A stretch of 64,000 bases of DNA, from assembly GCA_920105625.2 (NCBI GenBank), contig OV050030.1:169877315-169941314 (forward strand), written 5' to 3'. The position numbers and the translations under genes are program-made. Within the stretch, counting starts at the first letter, position 1. Each line of letters starts with the position of its first letter. The notes under the pieces were generated by a model. That model ran no database searches. It had not been told where the DNA came from and saw nothing but the letters and a program-made list of their open reading frames with translations. This DNA is from Clusia tigrina. Lineage: Eukaryota > Arthropoda > Insecta > Diptera > Clusiidae. Positions 32,425-43,882 of this stretch are shown here, piece after piece.

Positions 32425-33270
32425 GGGACCCGTCGGTTCCCATGCGTCTGTGTTTCAGGCGGAGGTGTATGCGATACTTGAGGCGATGGACTTTGTTGTG
32501 GAAAACAGGTGGAAAGGCAAATCTATTTGTGTCTGCAGTGACAGCCAAGCTGCGCTCATGGCCTTGGATAGTCCGACCACTACTTCCACGATAGTCAGGT
32601 CCTGCAAATCCAGGCTAAATTGTGTTGGAAAACATAATAGTCTGACGCTGACTTGGGTCCCGGGACACGCTGGCATTGCGGGTATCGAGACCTCTGACTC
32701 TTTCGCCAGGATGGGCTCCGAGGCTGTTTTTATTGGCCCTGAGCCTGTTCTACCACTCCCTTCCGCTGCCATCAAAGCCACTGCAAACAAGTGGGTTGTT
32801 TCGACCCATAAGCGAGCATGGCGGGCTGAGAGAGGCTGCGGATGGACGAAAATTATGCTACCTGCTATCTCTGACCGATGGTCACGGTTCCTTCTATCTT
32901 TAGGTAGGAGGGACTGCAGGCTGTTGGACGTAATGATAGGGCACTTTCTCTGGGCTAGGCACATGGAAAGGATTGGTATATCAGACAGTGCGCTGTGTCC
33001 AGCCTGTGGAGAGGAAGACGAGGCGGCGGACCATTTTCTTTGCGTCTGCCCTGCCTTTGCTCGAATCAGGTTTGGGATTTTTGGCATTGATGTGCTGAGG
33101 AGTAACCAACTTGGCTTCTTGGCATCACAGAAGCTACTTCGGCTTCTTCGGAGGTCGGGTAGATTTAAAGCCGAGTAAAAGGGAACCTTAAGTGCACTAC
33201 AATGGATATATACTCGGTCTGAGTCGGCGCTTTCAAGATTGTTCCGCCAAAAAAAAAAAAAAAAAAAAAA
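32425..33270 (+). pseudogene. 5'-truncated LINE: RNase H, C-terminal knuckle, poly(A) (left arm)
   Basis: One open frame to 33178. Residues from GSHASVFQAEVYAILEA through SDSQAALMAL to VPGHAGIAGIETSD are an RNase H domain (catalytic Asp, Glu, Asp present). A linker rich in Trp/Arg and a C-terminal CCHC knuckle (CPACGEEDEAADHFLCVC) follow. This order is that of I/LOA-type LINE ORF2 ends. An A22 tail at 33249-33270 closes it. The 5' junction sits at the end of the tandem repeat, as in 5'-truncated insertions. The right-arm copy has a 1-base frameshift near its end. Confidence 0.8.
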
Positions 33271-33381
33271 GGGCATAAGGCGTCGGAGTGCTTTGCGGGG
33301 CCATTTTTACGGTGCCCAGGGGCGCAGAAGCACAATAGTTTGCTATATGCAAAAAGGGAGCCACAGCAGCAGGTATTGGTG
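33271..33381 (+). pseudogene. BEL/Pao Gag zinc-knuckle scrap (left arm)
   Basis: Plus-strand reading RRRSALRGHFYGAQGRRS and IVCYMQKGSHSSRYW resembles the paired cysteine/histidine knuckles at the end of BEL Gag, with some Cys lost. It stops at the LTR of G2 and seems to continue at 44349, so G2 is inserted in it. Confidence 0.5.
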
Positions 33382-33844
33382 TGTTGGGGTCCTTATCTGC
33401 TTGTCAGCGAGAGATGTCCTCTGGAATGTCCAGTCGCGGGAACCTGTAAACCTACACCACTTTCTTAAATGAGCACTGCACTATTTTAGGTTTAAAACAA
33501 CAAGAAGCTTTATTCTTAAAATACTAGTTCTTATATATTATTTACAAATAAACATTACAGTCTACGTCTTGACTTTTCTGGTGTTCCAGTTACGCAATTG
33601 TTATTTGGTGTCAGTTGGTCAAGCCCACTGACCTGAAGTAAAAGTGTCGTCGGTGCATTCTAAATGCCCCTCGTCAGCTTCACTGCGGAACTGTGACACC
33701 CTAAAAGTTTACATCATAATTAATGCTTAAATACTACAATTTACAAAATTTGCACCTTAAAAATATGTGCTGTCTTAATGAATTTAATAGGAGCCGTTGC
33801 TGTGAGTCAACTACGCGTAGGTAGCTTGATTCTAACTCACAACA
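33382..33844 (-). repeat. G2 3' LTR (left arm)
   Basis: 463 bp. It differs from the 5' LTR at 43883 by roughly 15 substitutions and a 3-bp gap (by eye about 3%), far more than between the arms, so G2 inserted well before the arms separated. Confidence 0.95.
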
Positions 33845-33862
33845 TCCATCCCCCTCTTTCTG
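33845..33862 (-). promoter_or_regulatory. G2 polypurine tract (left arm)
   Basis: On the minus strand AGAAAGAGGGGGATGGA immediately precedes the 3' LTR: the expected primer for plus-strand cDNA. Confidence 0.8.
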
Positions 33863-35698
33863 AAAGAAGTTAGTGCAACTAACTTCCATAAAATCTCTAC
33901 AATATTTTTCTTGCACTGTTTTTAACTCTATAGTACATATATATAATTTGTTTTATTTTTTCCATGAAATCGCCTTATTTGGGTTCTATCACGGTTTTTT
34001 TTTCTTTTTTATTCTTTTCTTTTCCATATATTTCTTTTTCTCTAGCTTTTATTTTCTTTTGTAGTTTTCTTTCTTTTATTTTTTTCTTTACTTTGTTTTT
34101 GTTTTTTTCTTATTTTTATCCATCATTCTTTTTTTTATAATCCCCTTTTTATAATTTGGTCTTTCATTGACTCTTTTCTCATTGGCGTATATACAAACAT
34201 CTAAACAATAACACAATTCTATTCTATACCTAAAACCTTATATTATACTGCGCCCTCTGCTACCTGCTGGTCCAGTTGACGACCGTCGTTGTCAGATTGA
34301 AGTCCTTCGATGAACTCTGCATACCCCTCCCTTCTTTCTGGATCGGTACGTGCCAAGATGATGCAAGGTTGTGCGACTAGATGCGCTTCTGACGAAGTCA
34401 AAATAAATATTCGATATTCGCTTAGTGAGTGACAATGGATATTTTCTCATTGGAGAAATCGTTACGAAGTTTAGCCGATAAAGCTTGGCTATGTTATATT
34501 TGATCTTTTCGTGGTTAAAACGATTTTTTGCACCAGGAGACTATTCTGCGAAGCTAATTGAACGATGGTAGTTGTGGCTGTTATTGTTATTGTAGCCGTT
34601 TCTCGGTGAAATTACGGAGTAACCTCGGGTTTTGGCTAAAATTATCTCTTCTTCATTCTAGACAATAATACAATATACAAACTGATATATGTAATAATAG
34701 CAGACACGTTGGATTCTTTATACGGACAACGTACATGTTAGTGTTTTTCATGCCATTTCGTCAGTTATGCAATAAAACTCAAGTATTATTAGACTTTTAC
34801 TAGTCAGATAGAGACTCTTCTATTCGGCCGATACCATCTCCATTTTTTTATAAGCTTAAATCGTAGTCATCTCGCACATGGGAAGTTGAAAGCTCTTTCA
34901 CTCTTTCATATAAAAATGAATTCTCATTAATTTCGTTTTAATTTTTTTTTTTCAACCAAAAATGTCTCTGGACATCATCGTTGCAAATTTCGTATTATCA
35001 TTTTGCGGCTTACTGATTACCCTTCTTCCACGTCTTCTCACTTCTTCTTATTCAGTCAGATTTTTGTTCGCTGCTCTTGCATTTCATCTACTGGTCTCCT
35101 GGATGTTGGTTAACATCTTACTCAGTCTTTGACGCTGCAGGAAGTCCCTTCCAAGTTCATGCTGCACCATATTGAACCAACCAGATGTCCTTGTTTGTTC
35201 ACCAACGCCTGAATATCTAAAAACAATACGCTTAACTTATCGGACTTGCCGAGTTTTAATTATTCTTACTGGCTATTACATTTATTTCATTTTTAATATT
35301 CTTGCTAACGAAAATAGTAAATTTTATGTGCTATTTAAATTTATATATCGTATATCTAATACGTCTTAATAACCAAACTATAAATAAGTAATAAAAACAG
35401 TTTTCTTTACAAATATTATTAATTATTTATGATACAATTTTCTTTAAATTGTGAGCGACATTAAAACTTTAAATCCTTCTCAAATATATACATTTTACAA
35501 CAATTTGCTTCATACATAACAATTATTTTCTAATTAAATTATATGCCGCCCAAAAAAAATTTTTTTTAAAATCAATTCTTGGCAAAACTAGTGCCTGTTA
35601 CATAAGCGAGTACATAAAAGATAAATTTATTATTTATTTTTTCTTTTCTTTAGACAATTCATTATTCCTTTCATATCATTTCTCTTTTTATATACCTT
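33863..35698 (-). other. G2 3' non-coding region, no gene (left arm)
   Basis: No credible ORF on either strand. 33995-34140 is almost pure pyrimidine on the plus strand (purine on the sense strand). The rest is AT-rich. An env gene would lie here, but none is readable. Confidence 0.6.
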
Positions 35699-35832
35699 TT
35701 TAAATTTTTCAATTCTGAGCAAATTCTATTGCCCCCTGACATAAACCAGAATAGTTAAGATAAACCCGTCTATGTGAAAACATTGTCCATTGCATGACTA
35801 TATCTTTCATCGCATACAATTACTTTTTATTT
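35699..35832. repeat. 134-bp direct repeat flanking LINE scrap, first copy (left arm)
   Basis: From TTTAAATTTTTC to CTTTTTATTT. Repeated at 36137-36270 with one or two differences. It behaves as a very long target-site duplication around 35833-36136. Confidence 0.9.
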
Positions 35833-36136
35833 ATTATTATTATTATTGACAGGCTAAAAGAACACCGCGACCTAAAAGATCTATTGTGCAGCCTCGTACC
35901 CAACTAAAACAGTCCTAGACTGTTTATAAATCTCGTAGCTGCTGTGGGCTTAATTTTAACTAGGTGATTTGGAGATATGAACCCATTGCCTAGGTACTTA
36001 TGTCTGCGTCTTGCCACCGCTGGGCAAGTGCATAGAATGTGTTCTGCCGTTTCCTGCTCCTCTTGACAGAGTCGACAAGAATCGTCTTCTACCACGCCTA
36101 TTTTCTTCAGGTGGTAATTTAGTTTACAGTGTCCTG
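35833..36136 (-). pseudogene. 304-bp LOA/I-like LINE 3' end with (TAA)n tail (left arm)
   Basis: On the minus strand the ORF 36095-35904 encodes a C-terminal knuckle: DSCRLCQEEQETAEHILC followed by TCPAVARRRHKYLG, with CX2C-HX4C spacing, as in LOA-type LINE ends. After the stop comes an untranslated tail ending in AATAATAATAATAATAA (35833-35850), a tail type seen in I/LOA elements. Strong 5' truncation. It lies in the 3' region of G2 and shares its orientation. Confidence 0.75.
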
Positions 36137-36270
36137 TTTAAATTTTTCAATTCTGAGCAAATTCTATTGCCCCCTGACATAAACCAGAATATTTAAGATA
36201 AACCCGTCTATGTGAAAACATTGTCCATTGCATGACTATATCTTTCATCGCATACAATTACTTTTTATTT
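36137..36270. repeat. 134-bp direct repeat flanking LINE scrap, second copy (left arm)
   Basis: Partner of 35699-35832. Confidence 0.9.
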
Positions 36271-37009
36271 AAATTTACTTCTAGCCTGATATGTATATAT
36301 CCATTAACGATTCTATTTTCCATCCTGTAATTAGCTCGTATATGGCTACATACATACATTCGAGGCGCTTTAAATTACCTAGATTATTAAATATACATTT
36401 TTTTTTATATCCCAACCTATACATTTATTGAAATTTTCATACGTTAATTTCCTAATCAATAAACAGTGAAAACCTATGTACGAGTATATTTACATATAGC
36501 CGTCTGCAGTATCTGCAAAAATATACATACGCACATACCCATTCCTCTTAACTAGAATACTTACTTCTTTAAATATACATTCGTACATTTATTCTTTATC
36601 GTATACACATATATACATACTTACTTCACCAGCAGTTCCGTTGCCTGGCGTTAACGCTCATGCGTCGAATTTCAGTGCATACACTGCCGTATGTATGTAT
36701 GTACATAATCGAAGTTTTATATTACTTACCCACGACTGTCTTACTATCTTATTTTATTTTTTAATTACGTGCAATATTTATCATTTAATATTAAAAAAAT
36801 ATATTTTTCCCTACTGTGCTTCGTTCGACCATAGTGCATAATAAGCACATTTTTATTACGTCAACTTTACTTCCTCGAGTTTAATTGGCACACTTCTGCT
36901 GGCCTTGACTTTGAAAATCGGAGCTGTGTGTGTTATGTGATACACACACGTACATGTTTACGTTGTTATTCTTGTGTTTACACTTGTAAAACACTGCTAA
37001 CACATGTCT
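36271..37009 (-). other. G2 3' non-coding region between LINE scrap and integrase, no gene (left arm)
   Basis: AT-rich with many ATGTATGT/ACATAC runs. No ORF that I can support. Confidence 0.55.
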
Positions 37010-37741
37010 TTAGTTGTGTGGTCTAATGTGGAATAATTTCAACAAATTATTATGTAGTTTTTTATTTTTTCCCTTAATCGTTACGACTGTTGTAACTGGG
37101 CTTCGGATCTCTGCTACTACATACGGACCTATCCACACATGTGAGAATTTGTTTCTCCTAGCCTGATTCTTCATTAGTACTTGATCACCCACATTAAAAA
37201 CGACTGGATTTAGTACCTTGTTGTAGGCTTCCCTGGCTACTCGTTTAGCACAATCCTGGTTTTCTCTGACCAACTCGTGCGCTCGCTGTAGCTGATACTT
37301 TTGCACTTTATTCGGGTCATCAGCATTGTACACTGGCGCACATTTGCGCTTCAGATTTGCTGGCTTGTTCAAATCAAACCCGTAGAGCGTTCTAAACGGA
37401 GTTTGCTTCGTTGATACATGCACAGTATTGTTGTGTACATGCATTGCAGTGGTCAACCATTGATCCCAATTCGAGCCGTCTTCTTTGGCAAAACTGCGCA
37501 AGTACTCGGCCAGAGGTCGATGACTACGTTCCAATGAGCCATTCGCCTGTGGATGATATGGTGTTATGTGCAACTTCTTGATTCCCAGCATTTTACACGT
37601 TTCTGAGAATAGTTTTGATACGAAATTTGAACCATTGTCGGTTATCAAAACCTTAGGTATGTTGTATCGTGCTATTATTTCATCAAAGAAAGCTTTGGCC
37701 ACCGTACTTGCTTCCGCATCGGGTATAGCCACGCACGCCAT
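37010..37741 (-). pseudogene. G2 integrase core and C terminus (left arm)
   Basis: 243 aa open frame. It holds the second and third catalytic acids (ITDNGSNF, residues about 33-40; PQANGSLERSH, about 63-73) and a C-terminal GPY-type module (WIGPYVVAEI, about 205-214). The first catalytic Asp (HMDIVG) lies upstream at about 37820 beyond a TAA stop (near 37759), and the zinc finger beyond a 1-base frameshift at about 37905. Both lesions are shared by the right arm. Confidence 0.85.
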
Positions 37742-37878
37742 ATACTTTGAGAAATCGTCTTAGAACGTCAATATGTATTTATTGCCCGAAACAGTCTCAG
37801 GTAAAATACCTACAATATCCATATGAACTTTATCAAATGGCTGTTTCGGTGTGTCAGTTAATACCATTGGCATCTTTG

Positions 37879-38964
37879 TTAGCATTGAACTTTTGTTGGC
37901 CTGGCACTTGGACAACTCTTTATATATTTTTTAATGTCCTTGAGCATACCTTTCCATCCGTATACTCGCCTAATTCTGTCGTGAGTTTTCCAAAATCCTT
38001 GGTGTCCACCTAGAGGTGAATCATGGAAACCCTTTAACACAGCCTGGATATCCTTTATATCCTTCAGCCATTCCACACTACTGGCTCTTTGTTCATTAGC
38101 AGCGTCACCCGCATTGCTAACATTTCTTGTTGCATCCATTTCATCCCCTTGAATTCCCTCGGCCTTCTCCTTATCTGACCGTGCTTTGGCCCTCGTTTGC
38201 ACTACTGATACCTTCTGTGCCTGCGGTACTCTGCTGAGTGCGTTCGCATTCAGATTCTTTTTCCCAGGTTTGTATATGATTTCAAAATCATACTCAGACA
38301 ATTTGTGTCTGAACCTGGCTAGCCTAGAAGTTTGGTATTTTAAATTGGCTATGCCTCTCAACGGCTGGTTATCAATGTATATATTAAATGGGCGACCTAG
38401 CAGATATGCCCTAAAATTCTTCGTAGCCCATACTATGGCTAGGAATTCCTTCTCTATTGTGGCGTATCTTTTCTCCGTCGCGCTAAGTGCTCTGCTTGCG
38501 AATGCTATTGGTCGGTCATTACCGACTTCCCCTTGTGACAATACTGCCCCTAATGCTTCATTGCTAGCATCAGTGGTCAACAAAAAAGTTTGCTCAAAGT
38601 CGGGGTACGCCAAAATCGGTCGCGAGCTAATTATTTCTTTTAGCCTCTCAAATGCTTGCTGACAGCTCTCTGTCCATTCGAACTTTGCTTCTTTTCGTAG
38701 CAACTCATTCACTGGCAAAGCAATTCCGGCTAGTCCTTCCACGAACTTTCTATAATAGTTCACTAGTCCTAGGAATGCTTGCACTTCCTTTCTGTTTCTT
38801 GGAACCGCTAAATTTTTAACGCATTCCACCTTCTGCGGGTCAGGCAGTGCTCCTGCCTCTGAGCAACGATGGCCTAAGTAAACCACCTCTCTTCGCAAAA
38901 ATTGACACTTCTCCGTGTTCAATTTCAAATTGTGTTCTCGTAATTTCTGGAGCACCTTGCACAA
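37879..38964 (-). pseudogene. G2 RT thumb, RNase H and integrase zinc finger (left arm)
   Basis: 361 aa. Residues 1-110 are the RT thumb (VVYLGHRCSEAG, FLGLVNYYRKFVEG). 125-245 is RNase H (LLTTDASNEALGAVLSQGE, TIEKEFLAIVWA, IYIDNQPL). 245-300 is a charged linker. 300-361 is the start of the integrase finger (DSPLGGHQGFWKTHDRIRR). The frame breaks inside the finger, where the second Cys pair is lost by a 1-base shift. A TAA at 38965-38967 cuts it from the upstream RT palm. Otherwise the residues are intact. Confidence 0.85.
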
Positions 38965-38967
38965 GCG

Positions 38968-40410
38968 TTACGAATGCTGCTGCAAGTTCTTCCCATAAAT
39001 TACAATATCATCGAGATACACAAAACAATCTAACCCTTGCAAGCCTGTTAGCACATGGTTCATTAGCCGTTGGAAGGTAGCCGGTGCTCCTGTTAATCCA
39101 AACGGCATTCTGTTAAACTCATAATGCCCTAAACCGGTGCTGAACGCGGTTTTCTGCTTATCTTGGGTATCCACCAGAACTTGGTGGTAGCCACTCGCTA
39201 AATCAAGCGTAGAAAAATATCTACTATGCCCCAATTGATCCAGAATCTCTTCTATCCTTGGTATCGGGAACACCTGCTTGATAGTGGCGTCGTTCAATTT
39301 CCTAAAATCGACGACCATTCTCCACTTCTTTTGACCGTGAGCACCTCCCTTCTTTGGTACCAAAATTATTGGTGAATTCCAAGGCGAGATACTCGGTGAA
39401 ATTATGTTATCTTCTAACATTCCCTGCACTTGCCTATTTACTTCATCTTTGTGAGCTTGTGGCAATCTGTATTGCTTCTGGTTTATTGGTGGTTGATCCA
39501 CTCTAGTAGGTATTTCATGCTCTACCTCTGGTGTATATGTCAACTGGTCTCCTTCCAGCAAAAATATGTCATGGAATGACGTACAGATGGCCTCTATTGA
39601 TGCCTTTTCTTCTAAATTTACGATTGGGTCTAACTTCAATGATTCTAGCACTCTCTCCATTCTTTTCCTTATATCTACCTGCTTAATCTGATTAACCGAT
39701 CTATGTTTCGGTTCTTTAAAATTATCATAACTAGTGAACCTAGGCCTAAAATCTTCATCCATCAGGTAGTCCTTTTCTGAGGCGTTGAGTACGCAAGCGT
39801 ACACCTCACCCTTGTCAACATGCGTTATGGTCTCTCCCATATATACGCCCTCCGCTAGCTGCTGCTTGTGCAAAACAAGAGTCCTAAGTTTCGTGTTTAC
39901 ATGCATAGTCACTACTCTGGTTGACCTTACATTCACTACCTCTATACCACACTTCTTCACCCTAGTCACGGTTCCTTCCTGCCATGACATTAATGGAAAA
40001 GTAAGGATTCTATGCTTATTGTTATCATAGAATGATAACTGCTTGTCGAGCGCATCCAGTATGGTGCGTCCCCAAAGATTATCTCGGCCAATTATCCCAT
40101 CAGCCGGGATACCTTTCCTATCCACTTCCACTGCGTGCACTCTAAAACTCATACCCTTAACTCCAATGTGCCCTATTCTGAGCGACGCCAATGTCCTAAT
40201 GCACCCTCCAAACGCTCCGTTAAGCGTTCTTAAGTCCATTTGACTAATGTCTAGCCCCTTCCGTAAAACACTAGATTTTACGAGGCTAGTGTCCGCCCCT
40301 GGATCTACTAATAGCACTAGCTTTCCACTAGCTGATTCCTTGCAGGGTATCTCGATGAAGGCATCACCTATCCTGCTCATAGCGAAGCAATGTCCTTCTG
40401 TTCCCAACAT
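38968..40410 (-). pseudogene. G2 protease and reverse transcriptase palm (left arm)
   Basis: 480 aa. Protease near residues 28-47: LVLLVDPGADTSLVKSS, where the catalytic triplet reads D-P-G instead of the usual D-T/S-G. A flap/IIGRD block follows (DGIIGRDNLWG). RT: VPKKGGAHGQKKWRMVVDFR, YFSTLDLASGYHQVL, FNRMPFGLTGAPATFQ and FVYLDDIVIYG, so both palm Asp pairs are present. Ends at a TAA just after the palm. The ORF start (ATG at 40408) is in a different phase from Gag, with about 137 bp between, so Pol expression would need frameshifting or reinitiation. Confidence 0.85.
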
Positions 40411-40547
40411 GGACGCGTATCCACTCCCTAACTATTCGTGATACTGGAGAGCCTCTTGCTCCTCCTTCTCCTGGACTGTAGTTCCTACATTACAAGTCCC
40501 ACGTACTTCCGGCCTTATTATTACTTCCTTTCTTATGGCTTTCCAGA

Positions 40548-42578
40548 CTATTGGCCTCGACTGGGCAGATGGAAGTTTCCCTGATTCTTTTGTTGGGATT
40601 GTCTATCCCTGCATTCCGCTGCCCGATGTCCCATCTGTCCACATGAGAAGCATCTTAACCCCTGTTTGGTGTTACTTATCCTTTGTTCACTTCTGGAATT
40701 CCAATTTGGTTGCTGCTGACCACTCTCAGTTTTGAAAGGATTTCTTCCTTGGTTAATTCCTTCTGTTGAATTAACTCGGGGACTACTGAAGTTACCCCTG
40801 CTGTCCCTCAAGGGTGGAACTGGGCGCCTCGTAGCTGGCTGCCTTCTATTTTGATTCCATACCGTGCCTCCATGGCACTGTCTACTTGCCTCATGACCAT
40901 ATGTTTGGCACTCCATACAGTAGGGCGTGTTTTTGCGTGTAATGCACTCATCCCTTGTATGACCTTGCTTACGGTAGAACGAACATGTGGGTGCCATCTG
41001 TACAAACCCCTTGTACGGATTTCTCGGATTCGCGGCTCTGTTGTCGGAGACACCGGGATTATATGCTCCTCTGTATATGTTTGGGACGTAATTACTTCCA
41101 TCTCTGTTCACGACAGCGGCGGCGAACATGTCATGTCTATTTTCCAACATGTGTACCTCACCTAACCCAGCCGTACTCCGTTCCACGAGAACTTGTGCTC
41201 TAATCGCTTCTTTTACTAATTCCTCCAGAGATCCTGTTCTGCTATTCAGCATATGAATCTTTAGAACCGAGTTGCGGAGCCCCACCACGAAAGTTGTCAA
41301 CACCGACTCGTCAACTTCGTGTAATAACGCTGTATCTCCAATGCCATTGTACTTATTCCTGATTATTTCCTGGGCCATCATCTGAAGTGACTCTAAACGC
41401 CTGGCAAAGGCACGTATGTCTTCACTTGCCAGCTGCTTTCCGATTCTTATTTCGTGGGTTATGTCCTCCAAAGTTCTCTCCCTCAGATAAGTTCTCCTTA
41501 TAAGACCGTAAAGCTCGTCCACACTGGCGAATTGCTTTGGCAACACAAGGTTGTACGCGTCTCCAAATAACCTTTGCTTAACACAGTCGAAGAAGTCCTG
41601 CAACTCATCAGGGCTTATGCTTGGCTTTGCAAGCTCACAACCTTGAATGAATCTGTTAACTTCTGAGCGTAAATCCTCTGAAGCTGCACCAGTAAACACA
41701 GGTACTAGCCTGGCCACTGTCTTTGAAATCTCCTCTATACCCATTTTGCGTATTTTTGTTTTACTTATGACCGGTAAAACTTGAGCGCTATCTTTATGAG
41801 TGGTTCCTAGCTTCACTTCTCCCGGATCTGAGAGGTAATTGACCAATGACGGACTCAAACTAATTAGTCTTCGATCGTTTGTTCGTACAGGCGAAATACT
41901 GTCCACAGTATTGGGCCTTTCCTGTACCGTTACTGCTTCTGGCTCTTTTGGCGGATATCCCTTATTTTTATTAGTTATCGGACGTTCTGGAGAAAAAGGC
42001 TCGACCCCGATTTCAGATGCGCCAAACAAAAATCCCGCTTCCCTCTCTTCACTCAATACTAATCTGGGCTTTACCACGCGGTTTATCCCTTCTGGGGTTA
42101 GATACTCCGGCCAGCGCACTTCCGGTGGCAACGTCAATACCGTCTGCGTAAATCCAGCCGATGCTGATTTTGATCTCTCCCTATTCACTGAGGTCCTATT
42201 GGTCGCCCGTCCTTTTTTCAATTCCGCACACTCCTTTTCCAACAGCGTTGCTGCTTCCTCTGTTTCCGTCAATCTCTGAGAAAGTTCCTTTACCTTATTT
42301 TCAAGATACTCTTTTTGTGCTCTCAAATCTTCTGTTTTCTTATGAAAACTGAAAAACTTTTCTTCTGTTCTTCTTTGGATTGCCGTAAAGGCTTGATCCG
42401 CTACTTCTAATGGTGACACAGCTCCCCCGGCATTCACCTGCTTCCACAATTCCTGAGCTTCTTCCCTGCTCGTACTAGCTTCGAGCTGGCCAACTATTTT
42501 CCCAGTAAACAGTTTCACCTCTGACTGTATTGATTTCAATCTGTTCCTTATATCCTCGTCTGGCGAAACCAAACTCAC
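40548..42578 (-). CDS. G2 Gag (left arm)
   Basis: 676 aa from a GTG at 42578; the frame stays open upstream for about 50 codons without ATG, and the N terminus is probably frameshifted. Residues 50-135 form a long charged coiled coil (KFFSFHKKTEDLRAQKEYLE). The middle is a retroviral-type capsid (LVPVFTGAASEDLRSEVNRF). The C terminus carries knuckles: CSFYRKQGHTRDEC (first site damaged, Cys to Tyr), CMECQTYGHEASRQC and CFSCGQMGHRAAEC (intact CCHC). It would coat the RNA in particles. Confidence 0.85.
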   Translation of the reverse strand: MSLVSPDEDIRNRLKSIQSEVKLFTGKIVGQLEASTSREEAQELWKQVNAGGAVSPLEVADQAFTAIQRRTEEKFFSFHKKTEDLRAQKEYLENKVKELSQRLTETEEAATLLEKECAELKKGRATNRTSVNRERSKSASAGFTQTVLTLPPEVRWPEYLTPEGINRVVKPRLVLSEEREAGFLFGASEIGVEPFSPERPITNKNKGYPPKEPEAVTVQERPNTVDSISPVRTNDRRLISLSPSLVNYLSDPGEVKLGTTHKDSAQVLPVISKTKIRKMGIEEISKTVARLVPVFTGAASEDLRSEVNRFIQGCELAKPSISPDELQDFFDCVKQRLFGDAYNLVLPKQFASVDELYGLIRRTYLRERTLEDITHEIRIGKQLASEDIRAFARRLESLQMMAQEIIRNKYNGIGDTALLHEVDESVLTTFVVGLRNSVLKIHMLNSRTGSLEELVKEAIRAQVLVERSTAGLGEVHMLENRHDMFAAAVVNRDGSNYVPNIYRGAYNPGVSDNRAANPRNPYKGFVQMAPTCSFYRKQGHTRDECITRKNTPYCMECQTYGHEASRQCHGGTVWNQNRRQPATRRPVPPLRDSRGNFSSPRVNSTEGINQGRNPFKTESGQQQPNWNSRSEQRISNTKQGLRCFSCGQMGHRAAECRDRQSQQKNQGNFHLPSRGQ

Positions 42579-43864
42579 AATCTCCTGTCCTAGTCCCTCT
42601 AATTCAGAACTAAATGTATCTGCCCATTCGATGACCAGACTATTTATGTAGTCTGCGTAATTTTCCGCAAAATATTTTCCCTTCTCCCCAGATTTTGCAA
42701 CTGTGTTTTTCGGTTGCGGTAAAACACGTTGTCCTTACGTAACCTGCCGTCTTTCTTAAAGTTACGGACCAGCTTTTCAATCGTTTCGCCAATTTGGTCC
42801 TGCCTCAGCAGTAATCATTGCGCTTCCTTCGTCATATCCCAAATGCCAGAACAGATGGCGTATCCCAATTACAAATAAAAATCCAATAATTGTTAAAACT
42901 TGTTACAATATTTTATTCTATCTTACTTAATGATTCAAAACAGAGTTATTAAAAAAAAAACATTCCACCGCAAATTCTATCTTTATATACATATTCTGCT
43001 ATACTTGTTTTCCATCACAAAGTTCCGCTGTCTACCGGCGTCCATTAAGTCCTTCCATCAATGCAAATTTGTCCTTGACTTCCTCATAGATACTCCTCAT
43101 ATCCAATCACCAACTTTAATACTCCAAAAAATCCTCCCAATTCGCAAAAACCGGAATTGGATTTACTGGCAAAAAATATCTTGATTCATTCCCGGAAATT
43201 TGAATCCATATTTAATAAAAAACCCGTAACGTATGCGAGACGTAATAATAGCATTTAAATGTTTTTTTCAACATTGCTACGCAAATCGTAGTTTCCGAAC
43301 TACAAAAACTTTGATGGAACAACACGTGTTGTAAACACCTCTTGAAATATTTTTGCCTAATACCCTAAGCTCAAAATGCCAAATATTTAAATCAAATGTT
43401 CTATGTTTTTTTCAAACAACATAAATTTAGAACATCAGAATTTAAACAATACAGAAACAATTTAAATGTCTTAATATAGACTACATGGCCTTATAAACAA
43501 TATAAATGTCCCTCACGACAAACAAATTCAAATCCGCTACAAAAAAATCCTCACAGCTAGGATGAACATACATAGACCGTCCGATCATACTGACGGTTTA
43601 TGGTTGCCATTCAAAGCTGCGTGCAATAGCGCAAACGCGCCTGTAGGTTGCAACTTCTTTGACCAGCGCTACGGCGCCTTCAGGGTCGCAGAAGTATCTA
43701 CTTAGATTACGCTATTATACACTCTACTCACCCAAATTTTTTTGATGACATCTTTATCCTTAGCATCCTTCGAATTCGTTTCAGGTTGAGGTCCTTCGAA
43801 TTCGTTGCAGGATGCCTCACTGCTTCAGGGCTCCTTGCCCTGGGATTCCTCCAATAGGACCTTT
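42579..43864 (-). other. G2 leader (left arm)
   Basis: No intact gene. Near Gag (42585-42820) the sense strand still reads like a Gag N terminus in shifted frames (QIGETIEKLVRNFKKDG). Beyond 42850 it is AT-rich and non-coding; it would hold the packaging signal. Confidence 0.5.
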
Positions 43865-43880
43865 AGACCGGCTGCGCCAA
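43865..43880 (-). promoter_or_regulatory. G2 primer binding site (left arm)
   Basis: Sense strand TTT then TGGCGCAGCCGGTC, two or three bases after the 5' LTR. It resembles the tRNA-Ser type site of 17.6/297 elements (TGGCGCAGTCG) with one mismatch. Confidence 0.65.
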
Positions 43881-43882
43881 AA

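Noticed and set aside
37879..42352. Plus-strand ORFs of 60-158 aa in the left arm opposite Gag and Pol
   Set aside because: They are mirror frames of the G2 coding strand; their length follows from the open sense frame.
43560..43704. Plus-strand reading in the G2 leader with DHTDGLWLPFKAACNS, as a small gene
   Set aside because: It is antisense to G2, short, and no family fits. The two arms differ in it without sign of constraint.
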